Translations under genes and position numbers: made by a program
Assembly: GCF_030817055.1 (NCBI RefSeq)
Contig: NZ_JAUSYV010000001.1
Location: 5,108,001-5,172,000 of the forward strand
Reading direction: 5' to 3'
DNA length: 64,000 nucleotides
Origin: Bacillus sp. V2I10
GTDB lineage: Bacteria > Bacillota > Bacilli > Bacillales > Bacillaceae
The notes under the pieces: generated by a model
Databases searched by the model: none
What the model was told of the DNA's origin: nothing
What the model saw: the letters and a program-made list of their open reading frames with translations, nothing else
Shown: positions 1 to 8,016 of the stretch, piece by piece
Numbering within the stretch: position 1 is the first letter of the stretch
How the letters are laid out: every line of letters begins with the position of its first letter

Positions 1-638
1 CTTTTTTCAAAAGAAGATCTCCAGCTGTCTGACAATGCTTTTACTTCAAGGATTCTCATTATAGCCTCCGTATTTTGTTTATCATGGTATTTTATATGGT
101 TAGCAGCAGCAATGGAAACACCGTTTGCTTGTGATTCAATCAGCTCCAAAGCATCTTCTTTGCTGACTTTTCCTTCTTTTAAAACACGAAAATAAAAGCC
201 GGTAAACATCGTATTTTGAACCTGAACCGGCAAATCATTCACCTGGTGTTTCATAGCAAGCTTAAAGCACGGCTGCCGCGGCTGGCTTACTTCTACTACA
301 GCTTCTCCAAGGTGAAAAACATCGCCAATATATACATCTTCCTCCGTCAGCCATCTGACTGTAAGGTTTTCTCCGAAAGCTCCCGGCTCTAATCGCATAC
401 TCAAGGCATTTTCCCAGAAAGAATAATGATCAAACGAATACACGCAAACTGCTTTGTCCTCTCCTCCGTGATGTACGAGATCTGCCTGGCCATCTCCTTC
501 AAAATTCGTTTTAGAGAGGAAAAGCTGCCGATCCACAGACTCCTTATATATTCCCGTTTCAATTTCACGGCCATTATATAAAACCTTCCTCGGCAGGCCA
601 ACATTCAGTGATTCCAATGCATATCTCTTATTTTTCAC
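1..638 (-). CDS. MOSC domain protein (YiiM/YflK-like), partial
   Basis: Reading the minus strand from a GTG at 636-638 gives an open frame of at least 212 codons that runs off the left edge, so the C-terminus is missing. A purine-rich AGGATGGGGA ribosome site precedes the GTG. The protein shows the MOSC core features: HHGGEDKAVCVY early, then EPGAFGENLTV, IGDVFHLGEAVVEVSQPRQPCFKL with the conserved cysteine, and the helical YiiM-type tail (TGFYFRVLKEG). MOSC proteins handle molybdenum cofactor or sulfur/metal transfer; YiiM relatives reduce N-hydroxylated compounds. The specific substrate here is unknown. No in-frame stop was found in the part present. Confidence 0.85.
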   Translation of the reverse strand, partial: MKNKRYALESLNVGLPRKVLYNGREIETGIYKESVDRQLFLSKTNFEGDGQADLVHHGGEDKAVCVYSFDHYSFWENALSMRLEPGAFGENLTVRWLTEEDVYIGDVFHLGEAVVEVSQPRQPCFKLAMKHQVNDLPVQVQNTMFTGFYFRVLKEGKVSKEDALELIESQANGVSIAAANHIKYHDKQNTEAIMRILEVKALSDSWRSSFEK

Positions 639-735
639 GGCTTCCCCATCCTGTCTTTGACTATTTATCATTATTTTCCCACAAAGATGGTGCCAGCACA
701 TTTAAAAGTTTAGAGCTTGCACCCGAATATTACGT

Positions 736-1216
736 GAGTACCCAGATAGGAGGAATAAAGATTTCCCCTGTTTCAGGGGATCATAGACGCCGTATGAGTA
801 CATAAGACATGGATTTTGCCTGTTTCAGGGTATCGTAGACGCTGTATGAGTACATAAAACTAGGATTTTCCCTGCTTCAGGGTATCATAGACGCCGTATG
901 AGTACCTAAGACATGGATTTTCCCTGTTTCAGGGTATCATAGACGCCGTATGAGTACATAAAACCAGGATTTTCCCTGTTTCAGGGTATCATAGGCTCCG
1001 TATGAGTACCTAAGACATGGATTTCGCCTGTTTCAGGGTATCGTAGGCGCTGTATGAGTACCTAAAACCAGGATTTTTCCTGTTTCAGGGTATGTATGAG
1101 TACATAAAACCCGGAGTTTGCCTTATTCAGGGTATCATAGACGCCGTAAGAGTACCTAAGACATGGATTTTCCCTGTTTCAGGGTATCATAGATGCTGTA
1201 TGAGTACCTAAAACCC
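736..1216. repeat. 52-bp tandem repeat array with alternating subtypes
   Basis: The landmark GAGTAC recurs at 736, 796, 848, 900, 952, 1004, 1056, 1098, 1150 and 1202. The period is 52 bp except for a first 60-bp unit and one 42-bp unit. Each unit carries a small palindrome, CCCTG-TTT-CAGGG or a near variant, followed by ATCATAGACGCCGTATGAGTAC. Two subtypes alternate: TAAGACATGG and TAAAACCAGG. The order from 796 is A B A B A B B A B, so the higher-order unit is 104 bp. A period of 52 is not a multiple of 3 and stops occur, so it is not coding. It is not CRISPR because there are no unique spacers. Function unknown. Confidence 0.9.
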
Positions 1217-1222
1217 TGAAAA

Positions 1223-1245
1223 AGAGCATCCAAATTGGATGCTCT
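1223..1245 (-). terminator. intrinsic terminator, minus direction
   Basis: AGAGCATCC and GGATGCTCT form a 9-bp stem, and on the minus strand the stem is followed by TTTTTC. It lies 10 bases past the stop of the minus-strand remnant at 1256, so it was probably that gene's terminator. Confidence 0.65.
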
Positions 1246-1255
1246 GGGCAATTCT

Positions 1256-1408
1256 TCATTTCACCCCCGCAGGCACAACCTTTTGACTGATTGCATAGAT
1301 CAATTCAGACGGCATTGGAAAAGACACAGCTGCAGGATCAAGCGCAACAGCCGGGATAACCTTCTCTAAATCGCCCTCTGAACTACATCCCGCCAGTATA
1401 CAATGCCC
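1256..1408 (-). pseudogene. C-terminal remnant of an unidentified minus-strand gene
   Basis: A 50-codon minus-strand frame with no start ends at 1256-1258 and encodes ...EGDLEKVIPAVALDPAAV and ...MPSELIYAISQKVVPAGVK. Its composition looks protein-like, and its stop sits directly before an intrinsic terminator, which is why it is kept as the tail of a former gene. An in-frame stop at 1409-1411 bounds it upstream, and its first 49 bases overlap the LuxR remnant on the other strand, so at most one of the two frames is genuine over 1360-1408. I cannot name the family. Confidence 0.3.
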
Positions 1409-1836
1409 TTAAGAATAATCAGCTTCAGCTCATTGACCTCACACAAAATAACGTTCCTTTTCCCAAAAAATATATTAATCAATTTAAGCTTTCAACTCTT
1501 GCCATAATTCCAATCAGCCAGGTAAGCAACGTCATAGGCTGTGTTCTCGCCGATCATTACACTGGCCGTTAACATTCGATTCAAAATCACGCAGAGCAGC
1601 TATCCCACTACTTTCATGAATTTGCGGCTCCCCATTCAAACCACATATTAAGCAACCGGGAAACGGAAGTGCTTCAGCATCTTGCAAATGGATATTGCAT
1701 GAAAGAAATGGCTTCATACATGAAGATCAGCGAATTTACCTTCCGGGATTACATAAGTGCCGTCATTCGAAAATTAGGGGTGAAGCATCGAGCAGAGGCT
1801 GTAGCTGTCGGATTAAGAAAAAGAATGATACATTAA
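1360..1836 (+). pseudogene. LuxR-family regulator remnant with internal stop
   Basis: A single forward frame from 1360 to the TAA at 1834-1836 is broken only by a TAA at 1570-1572. The first half (…LSTLAIIPISQVSNVIGCVLAD) resembles the end of a GAF domain. The second half (LSNRETEVLQHLANGYCMKE, MASYMKISEFTFRDYISAVI, RKLGVKHRAEAVAVGLRKR) is a clear LuxR/GerE helix-turn-helix of about 60 residues. No N-terminus or start codon is present, so the gene is truncated at the 5' end as well as nonsense-mutated. It would have been a GAF-LuxR type transcription regulator. The C-terminal helix-turn-helix could only be made by re-initiation after 1572. Confidence 0.75.
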
Positions 1837-1843
1837 GCAGAAA

Positions 1844-1872
1844 AGCCCGCTGCATTTATTTGCATACGGGCT
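1844..1872 (+). terminator. intrinsic terminator after LuxR remnant
   Basis: AGCCCG and CGGGCT pair, with an inner TGCA/TGCA pairing, and GATATTTTTAT follows on the plus strand. It begins 8 bases after the LuxR remnant's stop. Confidence 0.7.
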
Positions 1873-2041
1873 GATATTTTTATAGGCTCTTATCTAAAAA
1901 CTTCGTTGCTTTTCAGGTCGTTTTAAGTACGTTCAAATGTTATTTCAGAGTGAGTTTTGAGCGATTTTATAGAAAGCAACACGAAACTTTACTGATAGAC
2001 GTGAATGAGTCTACTTATGCAATCTATGCGAACGCAGCTTT

Positions 2042-2458
2042 TTATAAGAGTGGCCTCCTCATGCACTCATCCATTTCAAAGTCAAACTGCCGATAAAGCC
2101 CGTGAGCATCCTTTGTAGCTAATCCCATTTTAGTATGCAAAATGTCCGGATGTTCGATTATGCATTCAACGAGCTTTTTTCCCAGGCCTTTTCCTCTGAA
2201 TTCTTGATCAATGATCACGTCCATAATCCACGAAAAAACCGCCTGATCTGTTATGACTCTGGCAAAACCTATTTGCCTGCCATCTGGATCATACATTCCA
2301 AAGCACAAGGAGTGTTGGATGCTTTTTATAATGATTTCTCTAGAGCGGCCTGCTGCCCAATACGCTTCACTGAGCCAAGCTTCTATTGTTCCCATTTGAA
2401 GCAGCGTTTTGTCATCTGATACGATATATCCTTCATTCTCCCATTTCAACTGCATCAT
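2042..2458 (-). CDS. GNAT family N-acetyltransferase
   Basis: The 138-residue product has the GNAT fold signatures. A central beta strand (IGFARVITDQAVFSWIMDV) leads into acetyl-CoA motif A, QEFRGKGLGKKLVECII at about residues 85-101, followed by a C-terminal YRQFDFE element typical of the Y-x-x-F region. It would transfer an acetyl group from acetyl-CoA to an amine, but the substrate cannot be read from sequence. It is divergent from the acylphosphatase gene, with about 75 bases between the two starts. Confidence 0.85.
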   Translation of the reverse strand: MMQLKWENEGYIVSDDKTLLQMGTIEAWLSEAYWAAGRSREIIIKSIQHSLCFGMYDPDGRQIGFARVITDQAVFSWIMDVIIDQEFRGKGLGKKLVECIIEHPDILHTKMGLATKDAHGLYRQFDFEMDECMRRPLL

Positions 2459-2532
2459 CTCCTTTGAGTCACTTATATTTTGATTATAATAAGAAAACAG
2501 CGGGAAAAGACAAAAAAGGAGGCGATTTTACT

Positions 2533-2805
2533 ATGAAAACATTACATATAATTGTAACTGGCAGAGTACAGGGAGTCGGATTCCGTTTTCACACCCAAAC
2601 GTCAGCTGCGGAAAACGAACTGACAGGCTGGGTGAAAAATAGAGAAGACGGGTCTGTGGAAATCATGGCTCAAGGACAAAGCGGACATTTAGAAGTTTTT
2701 CTGAATGCTTTAAAAAAAGGAAATAGATATTCCAATGCAGAAAACGTTTCTGTAACAGAGGAACGTGATTCTGAGACGTTTTCTGCATTTGAAATATTGT
2801 ATTAA
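2533..2805 (+). CDS. acyP: acylphosphatase
   Basis: This 90-residue cytosolic enzyme hydrolyses carboxyl-phosphate bonds in acylphosphates. The hallmark loop GRVQGVGFRFHTQ contains the phosphate-binding Arg18, and WVKN supplies the catalytic Asn36; EIMAQG follows as in the family. Length matches the usual 90-100 residues. A longer upstream frame exists, but the ATG at 2533 is preceded at 2516-2523 by AAGGAGGC with good spacing and gives the standard N-terminus. A terminator follows about 70 bases downstream, so it appears monocistronic. Confidence 0.95.
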   Translation: MKTLHIIVTGRVQGVGFRFHTQTSAAENELTGWVKNREDGSVEIMAQGQSGHLEVFLNALKKGNRYSNAENVSVTEERDSETFSAFEILY

Positions 2806-2876
2806 AAAGCATTGCTGATGGGGCTGAAGTCAAAATGGTGTGAGTACAGATGATTTTAACGCAAACTGACTCATCG

Positions 2877-2900
2877 ACACATTGAATGTGTTGTTTTTTT
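2877..2900 (+). terminator. intrinsic terminator after acyP
   Basis: ACACAT-TGA-ATGTGT hairpin followed by TGTTTTTTT. Confidence 0.65.
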
Positions 2901-3002
2901 AAGCAGTAACTACTGTGATAGATATTTACTTTCCATTTTGGTGCTTTTTCTTTCCATTTTCACCATTTTACTCGCCAATATCTTTAAGATACTCTCATAA
3001 AT

Positions 3003-3157
3003 TCAGCATTTACTTCCCTTTTTCCAGTAAACTCCTAATTCAGGCGTTATTTCTTCTCTAGGATACAATTCGAATCACCAGGTGTCCGTGCATATGCTCT
3101 TCTTCCATTTACAACGTTAGGAATCCACCGTAATTTTCTTTTGATCAAACTAATCAT
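3003..3157 (-). pseudogene. small frameshifted hypothetical gene
   Basis: From an ATG at 3155-3157 (AAGGAAA upstream) the minus strand encodes MISLIKRKLRWIPNVVNGRR followed by AYARTPGDSN. An overlapping frame then continues with ELYPREEITPELGVYWKKGS up to a TGA at 3003-3005. The interval is 155 bases, not a multiple of 3, so one indel around 3060-3075 separates the halves. Joined, they would make a basic protein of about 51 residues. I do not recognise the family; the coherent amino acid content on both sides of the break is the only evidence that it was a gene. Confidence 0.45.
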
Positions 3158-3207
3158 TTTTTTCCTTATTTTTGAGCATATTAAAGATGATTATATTTGA
3201 AAGCGAG

Positions 3208-3375
3208 ATGGATAAAGGAATGTCTAAACAAGGTATGCAGAATAAGGATCAGACAAGAGATCAAATCGAGAAACAGGATCTAAGAAATGATGTTGAATCA
3301 GGAAACGAATATTCTATCGGCAATACAAGTTCACAGAGCCAAAAAAAAAGCGGACGTCAAGTAAATAAAAAATAG
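3208..3375 (+). CDS. small hydrophilic hypothetical protein
   Basis: A short, very polar protein (about 55 residues from the ATG at 3208) rich in Gln, Asn, Lys, Asp and Ser: SKQGMQNKDQTRDQIEKQDL then RNDVESGNEYSIGNTSSQSQ. There is no hydrophobic core or signal peptide, so it is probably disordered. Starts at 3172, 3187, 3208 and 3220 are all possible. None has a textbook ribosome site; 3208 has GAAAGCGAG upstream, and 3220 has AAAGGA too close. A terminator about 50 bases downstream supports transcription in this direction. The composition is reminiscent of small sporulation-associated proteins of bacilli, but that is only an impression. Confidence 0.5.
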   Translation: MDKGMSKQGMQNKDQTRDQIEKQDLRNDVESGNEYSIGNTSSQSQKKSGRQVNKK

Positions 3376-3424
3376 CTTTATTCTATTTTTATTTATGTTT
3401 GATAAGGAAACATATGAAAACAAA

Positions 3425-3464
3425 AAGAACGCACATTTTAGATACATCAAATATGTGTGTTCTT
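3425..3464 (+). terminator. intrinsic terminator after the small ORF
   Basis: AAGAACGCACAT pairs with ATGTGTGTTCTT (one G-T wobble) across a 16-base loop; TTATTTAA follows. Confidence 0.55.
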
Positions 3465-3597
3465 TATTTAACCTTGATATTCAAAACCTTCTCAATTCGA
3501 TTTATCCCGTTTTCTCTCTTTGTTATTATCAAGGTTTTCAAGCAATAGCAATACATTTCTTTCTATAATTATTGCTGAATTCAATCTAAATAAAAGA

Positions 3598-3625
3598 ACC
3601 TGAGTCCCGCAGGGACCTCAGGTTA
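3598..3625 (-). terminator. intrinsic terminator of lysP
   Basis: AACCTGAG...CTCAGGTT with inner TCCC/GGGA pairing. On the minus strand it is followed by CTTTTATTT. It lies about 50 bases past the permease stop. Confidence 0.8.
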
Positions 3626-3674
3626 TACTTGATATCATTTTCTTCTATCTGCTGCTAGACTCTATTTATATTTC

Positions 3675-5132
3675 CTACAGTGATTTTTCAAAATGACAAT
3701 CTTTCAATGAAATTAATTTGGTCTTATGAAAAACCTTGTACCCTAACCATATCGCTAGAAATAATGGTAAACCAATGTAGGAGACTGCGACCCCATACCA
3801 GTCAATACTGCCGCTTAAATACGCCTCGTAATTCTGTCCTGCAATGACAACCATGCAAAGGATAAATGAAAGAATCGGACCGAACGGGAACCATTTTGCT
3901 TTGTATTTTAACTCGTTTATGTCACCGCCCTGTGCTACGTACGCACGTCTAAAACGATAATGGCTAACGGCAATTCCAATCCAAGCGATAAATCCCGTTA
4001 ATCCTGAAGCATTTAAAAGCCATGTAAATACATGATCCCCAAAAACAGACGTTAAAAAAGCCAGTCCTCCAATTAATGTCGTGATTATCAAAGCATTCAT
4101 CGGGATTCCTCTGCGGTTAACTTTTGCTAAAAACTTTGGAGCCTGATTATCTTTTGCCATCGACCATAACATCCTAGTTGATGCATAAAGCCCAGAGTTC
4201 CCTGCAGATAGTAACGATGTTAAAACCACCGCATTCATGACAGAAGCCGCAAACGCAAGTCCCGCCCGTTCAAAAACGAGTGTGAAAGGGCTTACAGAAA
4301 TATTTTCTAAATCTCCGCTTAATAAACTTGGACTCGTATATGGAATTAACAAACCAAGTATTAAAATGGCTCCGATGTAAAACAATAAGATGCGCCAAAA
4401 TACTTGGCGAATCGCATTTGGAACATTTTTTTCAGGATTTTCACTTTCGCCAGCAGCAATACCAACTAGTTCTGTACCTTGGAAAGAAAATCCAGCGATA
4501 AGAAAGATACTGATGATCGATAAAAATCCTCCCTTGAAAGGAGCTTCACCCGTAGTAAAGTTTTCAAACCCAATCATATCTCCGCCAAAAATCCCCAAGA
4601 TTGTCAATAATCCAATAATGATAAAAACAATGATGGCCACGACTTTTATTAGGGCAAACCAATATTCTGATTCACCATAACTTCTAATGGATAGAGCGTT
4701 TAGAATAAAGATGAGTCCAAGGAACAATGCACTCCAAATAATGCTTGGCACTTCAGGCAGCCAGAATTTCATAATGATAGCTGCCGCAGCTATTTCCACC
4801 GCAAGGGTGACCGCCCAGTTAAACCAATAATTCCAGCCAAGCGCAAAACCAAATGCGGGATCTACAAAGCGTGTAGCATAGGTAGAAAATGATCCAGATA
4901 CAGGCATATATGTCGCCATTTCCCCCAAGCTAGTCATAAGAAAATAAACCATAATTCCTATGCATACATATGCTGTGAGAGATCCGCCAGGTCCTGCACT
5001 TTGGATGGTTGCACCACTTGCCAAAAATAAGCCAGTTCCGATAGAACCTCCAATTGCGATCATAGACATATGCCTTGCTTTCAATTTTCTTTTAACTGTC
5101 GGTTCTTGATTTTCAATGAGATTCATGTCCAT
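3675..5132 (-). CDS. lysP: lysine-type amino acid permease (LysP-like)
   Basis: A 485-residue, 12-helix APC-family permease. It matches the Escherichia coli LysP pattern almost throughout: LKARHMSMIAIGGSIGTGLF at the N-terminus, PVSGSFSTYATRFVDPAFGF, the segment ending GFSFQGTELVGIAAGESENP, and SAGNSGLYASTRMLW. LysP imports L-lysine by proton symport. GGTGGG sits 6 bases before the ATG. It lies downstream of and parallel to the kamA operon, separated from yodQ by 402 bases, so it probably has its own promoter, while function and context fit lysine supply to KamA. No lysine riboswitch-like leader was recognised. Another basic amino acid is possible, but lysine is favoured. Confidence 0.82.
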   Translation of the reverse strand: MDMNLIENQEPTVKRKLKARHMSMIAIGGSIGTGLFLASGATIQSAGPGGSLTAYVCIGIMVYFLMTSLGEMATYMPVSGSFSTYATRFVDPAFGFALGWNYWFNWAVTLAVEIAAAAIIMKFWLPEVPSIIWSALFLGLIFILNALSIRSYGESEYWFALIKVVAIIVFIIIGLLTILGIFGGDMIGFENFTTGEAPFKGGFLSIISIFLIAGFSFQGTELVGIAAGESENPEKNVPNAIRQVFWRILLFYIGAILILGLLIPYTSPSLLSGDLENISVSPFTLVFERAGLAFAASVMNAVVLTSLLSAGNSGLYASTRMLWSMAKDNQAPKFLAKVNRRGIPMNALIITTLIGGLAFLTSVFGDHVFTWLLNASGLTGFIAWIGIAVSHYRFRRAYVAQGGDINELKYKAKWFPFGPILSFILCMVVIAGQNYEAYLSGSIDWYGVAVSYIGLPLFLAIWLGYKVFHKTKLISLKDCHFEKSL

Positions 5133-5299
5133 TTGGTTCCCACCTACTATTCATTTGAATTTTAAATTTTCAGAAATAATAAAAGAGAATTGTCTTAACA
5201 GCAGATAGTAGAGTCATTTCCTATTCTAACTTAAGACCCTGATTCGTTCCACTACCCAAATGGAAGCTTCACTTTACTGGATTTTTAAGGAAACGGAGC

Positions 5300-5510
5300 T
5301 TAGACATCAAATCTCATTACTAAATTTTTTTCTATCCTTCGTGTGTAAATCAAAAAGGGTTGATCTTCAATTTCTTCAATGTCTCGTCCAATTGGTACGA
5401 CATTCCTCACTCCCTACATGAATTGATGGATTTTTGTTAATTTCATTGAAAATTGTTCCAGCAGGAACTCCTAATTTATGGTTTCGTTTGTTCCGTTTAC
5501 TTTTTTCGAT
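5300..5510 (-). pseudogene. degenerate coding remnant between yodQ and lysP
   Basis: Minus-strand translation gives two protein-like stretches in different frames. One contains LGVPAGTIFNEINKNPSIHV; the second contains VVPIGRDIEEIEDQPFLIYT then RRIEKNLVMRFDV and a stop at 5300-5302. They overlap by a few codons, as expected for a gene broken by one indel. No start codon or ribosome site is evident and the family was not recognised. The rest of the 402-base gap shows nothing beyond a GTCTTAA/TTAAGAC inverted repeat near the lysP start. Confidence 0.3.
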
Positions 5511-5533
5511 TCACATCATTCTCAAATCGATTT

Positions 5534-6805
5534 TTACTCCCCTTCAATACCACACCATTGAATTAAAGTAAGGGCAATAATCTCCGCTGTTGTAAATACG
5601 TTATCTAGTAAGATGTATTCATTTGGATAATGGGCAACCTCTGTTGCTCCAGGACCAAAAACAATTGCAGGCGTTTCACCGACATGAGTCAGCAATCCTC
5701 CATCAGTCCCCCACGGAGAAGCTTCAATGACCGGATCCTGTCCAGCAACTTGCCGATATTGATGGACGAGCGTATTCATCAGTTCATGTTCCGCGTCAAT
5801 TGCCCCTGGAACCCAGCGTGCTCCGAACCATTCTAAAACGGGAGCATGATCCTTAAACCATTCGTCAACTTCTTTTATCTGGAACAGCCATTCAGCCATT
5901 TCGTTCTTCGCCTGCTCCATCGTTTCCTCTGGCGCAACACCCATTCTTCCTTCAATTTTCACAAGGTCGGGAACGGAGGAAGGCCAATTACCGCCTTCAA
6001 TGACGCCTACATTGATTGGAATCGGGATAGGTGTGTTCTGATAAAGCGGATCACTGATGCGTGCATTTCGCTTTTCTTCCAGAGCACGAATGTGATTTAT
6101 TACGGTCATACTCTTTTCAATGGCGCTAACTCCTTCATACCTTGTTCCGCCATGAGCTGACCGGCCTTTTACCAGAATACGGAACCACATCGAACCCTGC
6201 TGTTTGGGAAAAATCTTCATATTTGTCGGTTCAGGGATAAGGGCAGCATCGGCTTTGTATCCCTTCAAAATGGCTGATAAAGTTCCTGCTCCGCCGCTTT
6301 CTTCTTCAATCACACTTTGAAAAATCACATCTCCCTTTAATTGGATGCCACTTTCCTGTAACGCCTGCATAGCCAAAATAAGGGATACATTGCCTCCTTT
6401 CATATCTGTTACGCCACGCCCAAACATTTTCCCATTTCTAATAGCTCCGCTGTATGGATCGTCATTCCACTGTTCCCGATCACCATCCGGAACCACATCG
6501 ATGTGTCCGTTCAAGATAATGGAGCGGCCTCCTCCGGATCCTTTCATAATTCCCGCCACATTAGGGCTGTTTGAAAAATCGCTGCGAGGAGAATAGAAAT
6601 AGGAATGCTTTTTCAATTCCACACCGTCAGGCTCCCAAATATCAACCTGCAGACCCATTTCCTGCAGTTTTTGGGCGACGATAGCCTGCGCCGCGGCTTC
6701 ATTCCCTTGCGTACTGGGAGCTTGTACCAATTGTTGCAATAAGTCTGTTCCTTCTTTCCGATGATCCTTGATCCATTGGTGAATGCGTTTTTTAATATCT
6801 GGCAC
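5534..6805 (-). CDS. yodQ: M20 family deacylase (YodQ-like)
   Basis: A 423-residue ArgE/DapE-type (M20) metallohydrolase, cognate to YodQ of the B. subtilis kamA operon. Metal-site motifs are visible: LNGHIDVVPDGD, the GRGVTDMKGG aspartate, the catalytic pair EEESGG, and a late FGPGATEVAHYPNE histidine. The start is a GTG at 6803-6805 preceded by GGAGG; a longer frame overlaps the thiolase and lacks a ribosome site. M20 enzymes remove N-acyl groups from amino acids. In this operon I infer that it releases acetate from 4-acetamidobutyrate (giving GABA) or acts on an N-acetylated beta-lysine intermediate. It is the last gene of the polycistron, 11 bases after the thiolase. Confidence 0.85.
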   Translation of the reverse strand: MPDIKKRIHQWIKDHRKEGTDLLQQLVQAPSTQGNEAAAQAIVAQKLQEMGLQVDIWEPDGVELKKHSYFYSPRSDFSNSPNVAGIMKGSGGGRSIILNGHIDVVPDGDREQWNDDPYSGAIRNGKMFGRGVTDMKGGNVSLILAMQALQESGIQLKGDVIFQSVIEEESGGAGTLSAILKGYKADAALIPEPTNMKIFPKQQGSMWFRILVKGRSAHGGTRYEGVSAIEKSMTVINHIRALEEKRNARISDPLYQNTPIPIPINVGVIEGGNWPSSVPDLVKIEGRMGVAPEETMEQAKNEMAEWLFQIKEVDEWFKDHAPVLEWFGARWVPGAIDAEHELMNTLVHQYRQVAGQDPVIEASPWGTDGGLLTHVGETPAIVFGPGATEVAHYPNEYILLDNVFTTAEIIALTLIQWCGIEGE

Positions 6806-6816
6806 TTTTATCCTCC

Positions 6817-7998
6817 TTAAATGCACATATTCTCATAAATAACTGAAAGTCCCATTCCGCCTGCCATACACAACGTTACCATTCCGTACTTAACCTGAGA
6901 ACGCAGCATTTCATGCATCAGTGTGACTGTCAATTTTGCACCTGTTGCTCCTACAGGGTGTCCAAGTGCAATTGCCCCTCCATTGACATTGACGATATCC
7001 GGATTCAAATCTAACTCCTTGATCACGGCAAGTGCTTGGGCAGCAAAGGCTTCATTAAGTTCAACCAGGCCGATATCCTCTAACAATAGACCTGCTTTTG
7101 CCAATGCTTTTCGAGTCGCTGGTACAGGTCCGATCCCCATAACTCCCGGTTCGACACCTGCACTGGCGAAAGCCTTGATTTTCAAAAGCGTTTTTAATCC
7201 ATTTTCTTCTGCTTGCTGCTTGGACATTAATAGTACAGCTGCTGCTCCATCATTCATGGGACAGGCATTACCTGCCGTAATGGTTCCTTCATTTTTGAAT
7301 ACTGCAGGAAGGCCGGCTAGTTGATCCAGATGAATGTCCTCACGAACCCCTTCGTCTTGGCTGAAGATATGAAGCCCTTTTCGATCCTTGATTTTAAGCG
7401 GAATAATTTCTTGATCAAAGCGACCTTCTGCTACAGCTTTCCAGGCCTTCTTGTGGCTTTGATAAGCAAATTGATCCTGTTCCTCGCGACGGATACCGTA
7501 TTGTTCAGCCAGACGTTCAGCTGTTATTCCCATATGCTCATTTTCTAAGGAGCATATTAATCCATCTGCCAGCAGAGCATCCTCCATCGTTACGTTTCCA
7601 AATTTACCGCCCCATCTATTTTTCACGATATAAGGCACATTGCTCATGCTCTCCACTCCGCCGGCGATGATTACATCTTCTTGACCAGCAGCGATAGTTA
7701 AAGCCGCACTGGTAATGGCCTTTAAACCTGATCCGCATGCTTTGATTACAATGTGACCAGGGATATTTTGCGGGAAACCCGCCATCTGCGATGAAATCCG
7801 TGCAGAGTTAAGACCGCCTCCATGGACATAGCCATGTCCAAAGATCACTTCATCGACCTTTTCTTTGCCTAAGCCAGACTTTTCCATTAAGCCTTCCAAT
7901 ACTTGACGGCCCATTTCGGCAGCTTTAACATTCCGGAGTGATTTCCCAAAGGATCCTACTGCGGTTCGCGCTCCAGCAACGATGACAACCTCATTCAT
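6817..7998 (-). CDS. thiolase (acetyl-CoA C-acyltransferase)
   Basis: A 393-residue thiolase II. The nucleophile Cys88 lies in HIVIKACGSGLKA, the NEAFAAQ motif follows, the histidine is in NVNGGAIALGHPVGATG and the second catalytic Cys is in VTLCMAGGMG. It catalyses reversible CoA-dependent cleavage of 3-oxoacyl-CoA. The B. subtilis yod operon as I know it lacks a thiolase here. Its position between the CoA-transferase and the deacylase suggests it cleaves 6-acetamido-3-oxohexanoyl-CoA to acetyl-CoA and 4-acetamidobutyryl-CoA (inference). GAGGAGG ribosome site; 18 bases after yodR. Confidence 0.9.
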   Translation of the reverse strand: MNEVVIVAGARTAVGSFGKSLRNVKAAEMGRQVLEGLMEKSGLGKEKVDEVIFGHGYVHGGGLNSARISSQMAGFPQNIPGHIVIKACGSGLKAITSAALTIAAGQEDVIIAGGVESMSNVPYIVKNRWGGKFGNVTMEDALLADGLICSLENEHMGITAERLAEQYGIRREEQDQFAYQSHKKAWKAVAEGRFDQEIIPLKIKDRKGLHIFSQDEGVREDIHLDQLAGLPAVFKNEGTITAGNACPMNDGAAAVLLMSKQQAEENGLKTLLKIKAFASAGVEPGVMGIGPVPATRKALAKAGLLLEDIGLVELNEAFAAQALAVIKELDLNPDIVNVNGGAIALGHPVGATGAKLTVTLMHEMLRSQVKYGMVTLCMAGGMGLSVIYENMCI

Positions 7999-8016
7999 GC
8001 TTCTGCCTCCTCTTAG

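Noticed and set aside
736..1216. Possible CRISPR array
   Set aside because: Units repeat end to end with no unique spacers, the period is 52 bp throughout, and no cas gene is present.
2135..2419. 94-codon plus-strand frame over the GNAT gene
   Set aside because: Fully antisense to a well-supported GNAT gene, with no ribosome site and no recognisable domain.
5133..5300. Lysine riboswitch or T-box leader for lysP
   Set aside because: The short AGGTGGGAACC stretch resembles a T-box word, but there is no antiterminator/terminator pair and the leader is too short for an L-box.
6923..7324. 133-codon plus-strand frame inside the thiolase
   Set aside because: Mirror frame of a highly conserved thiolase; composition is that of an antisense shadow.
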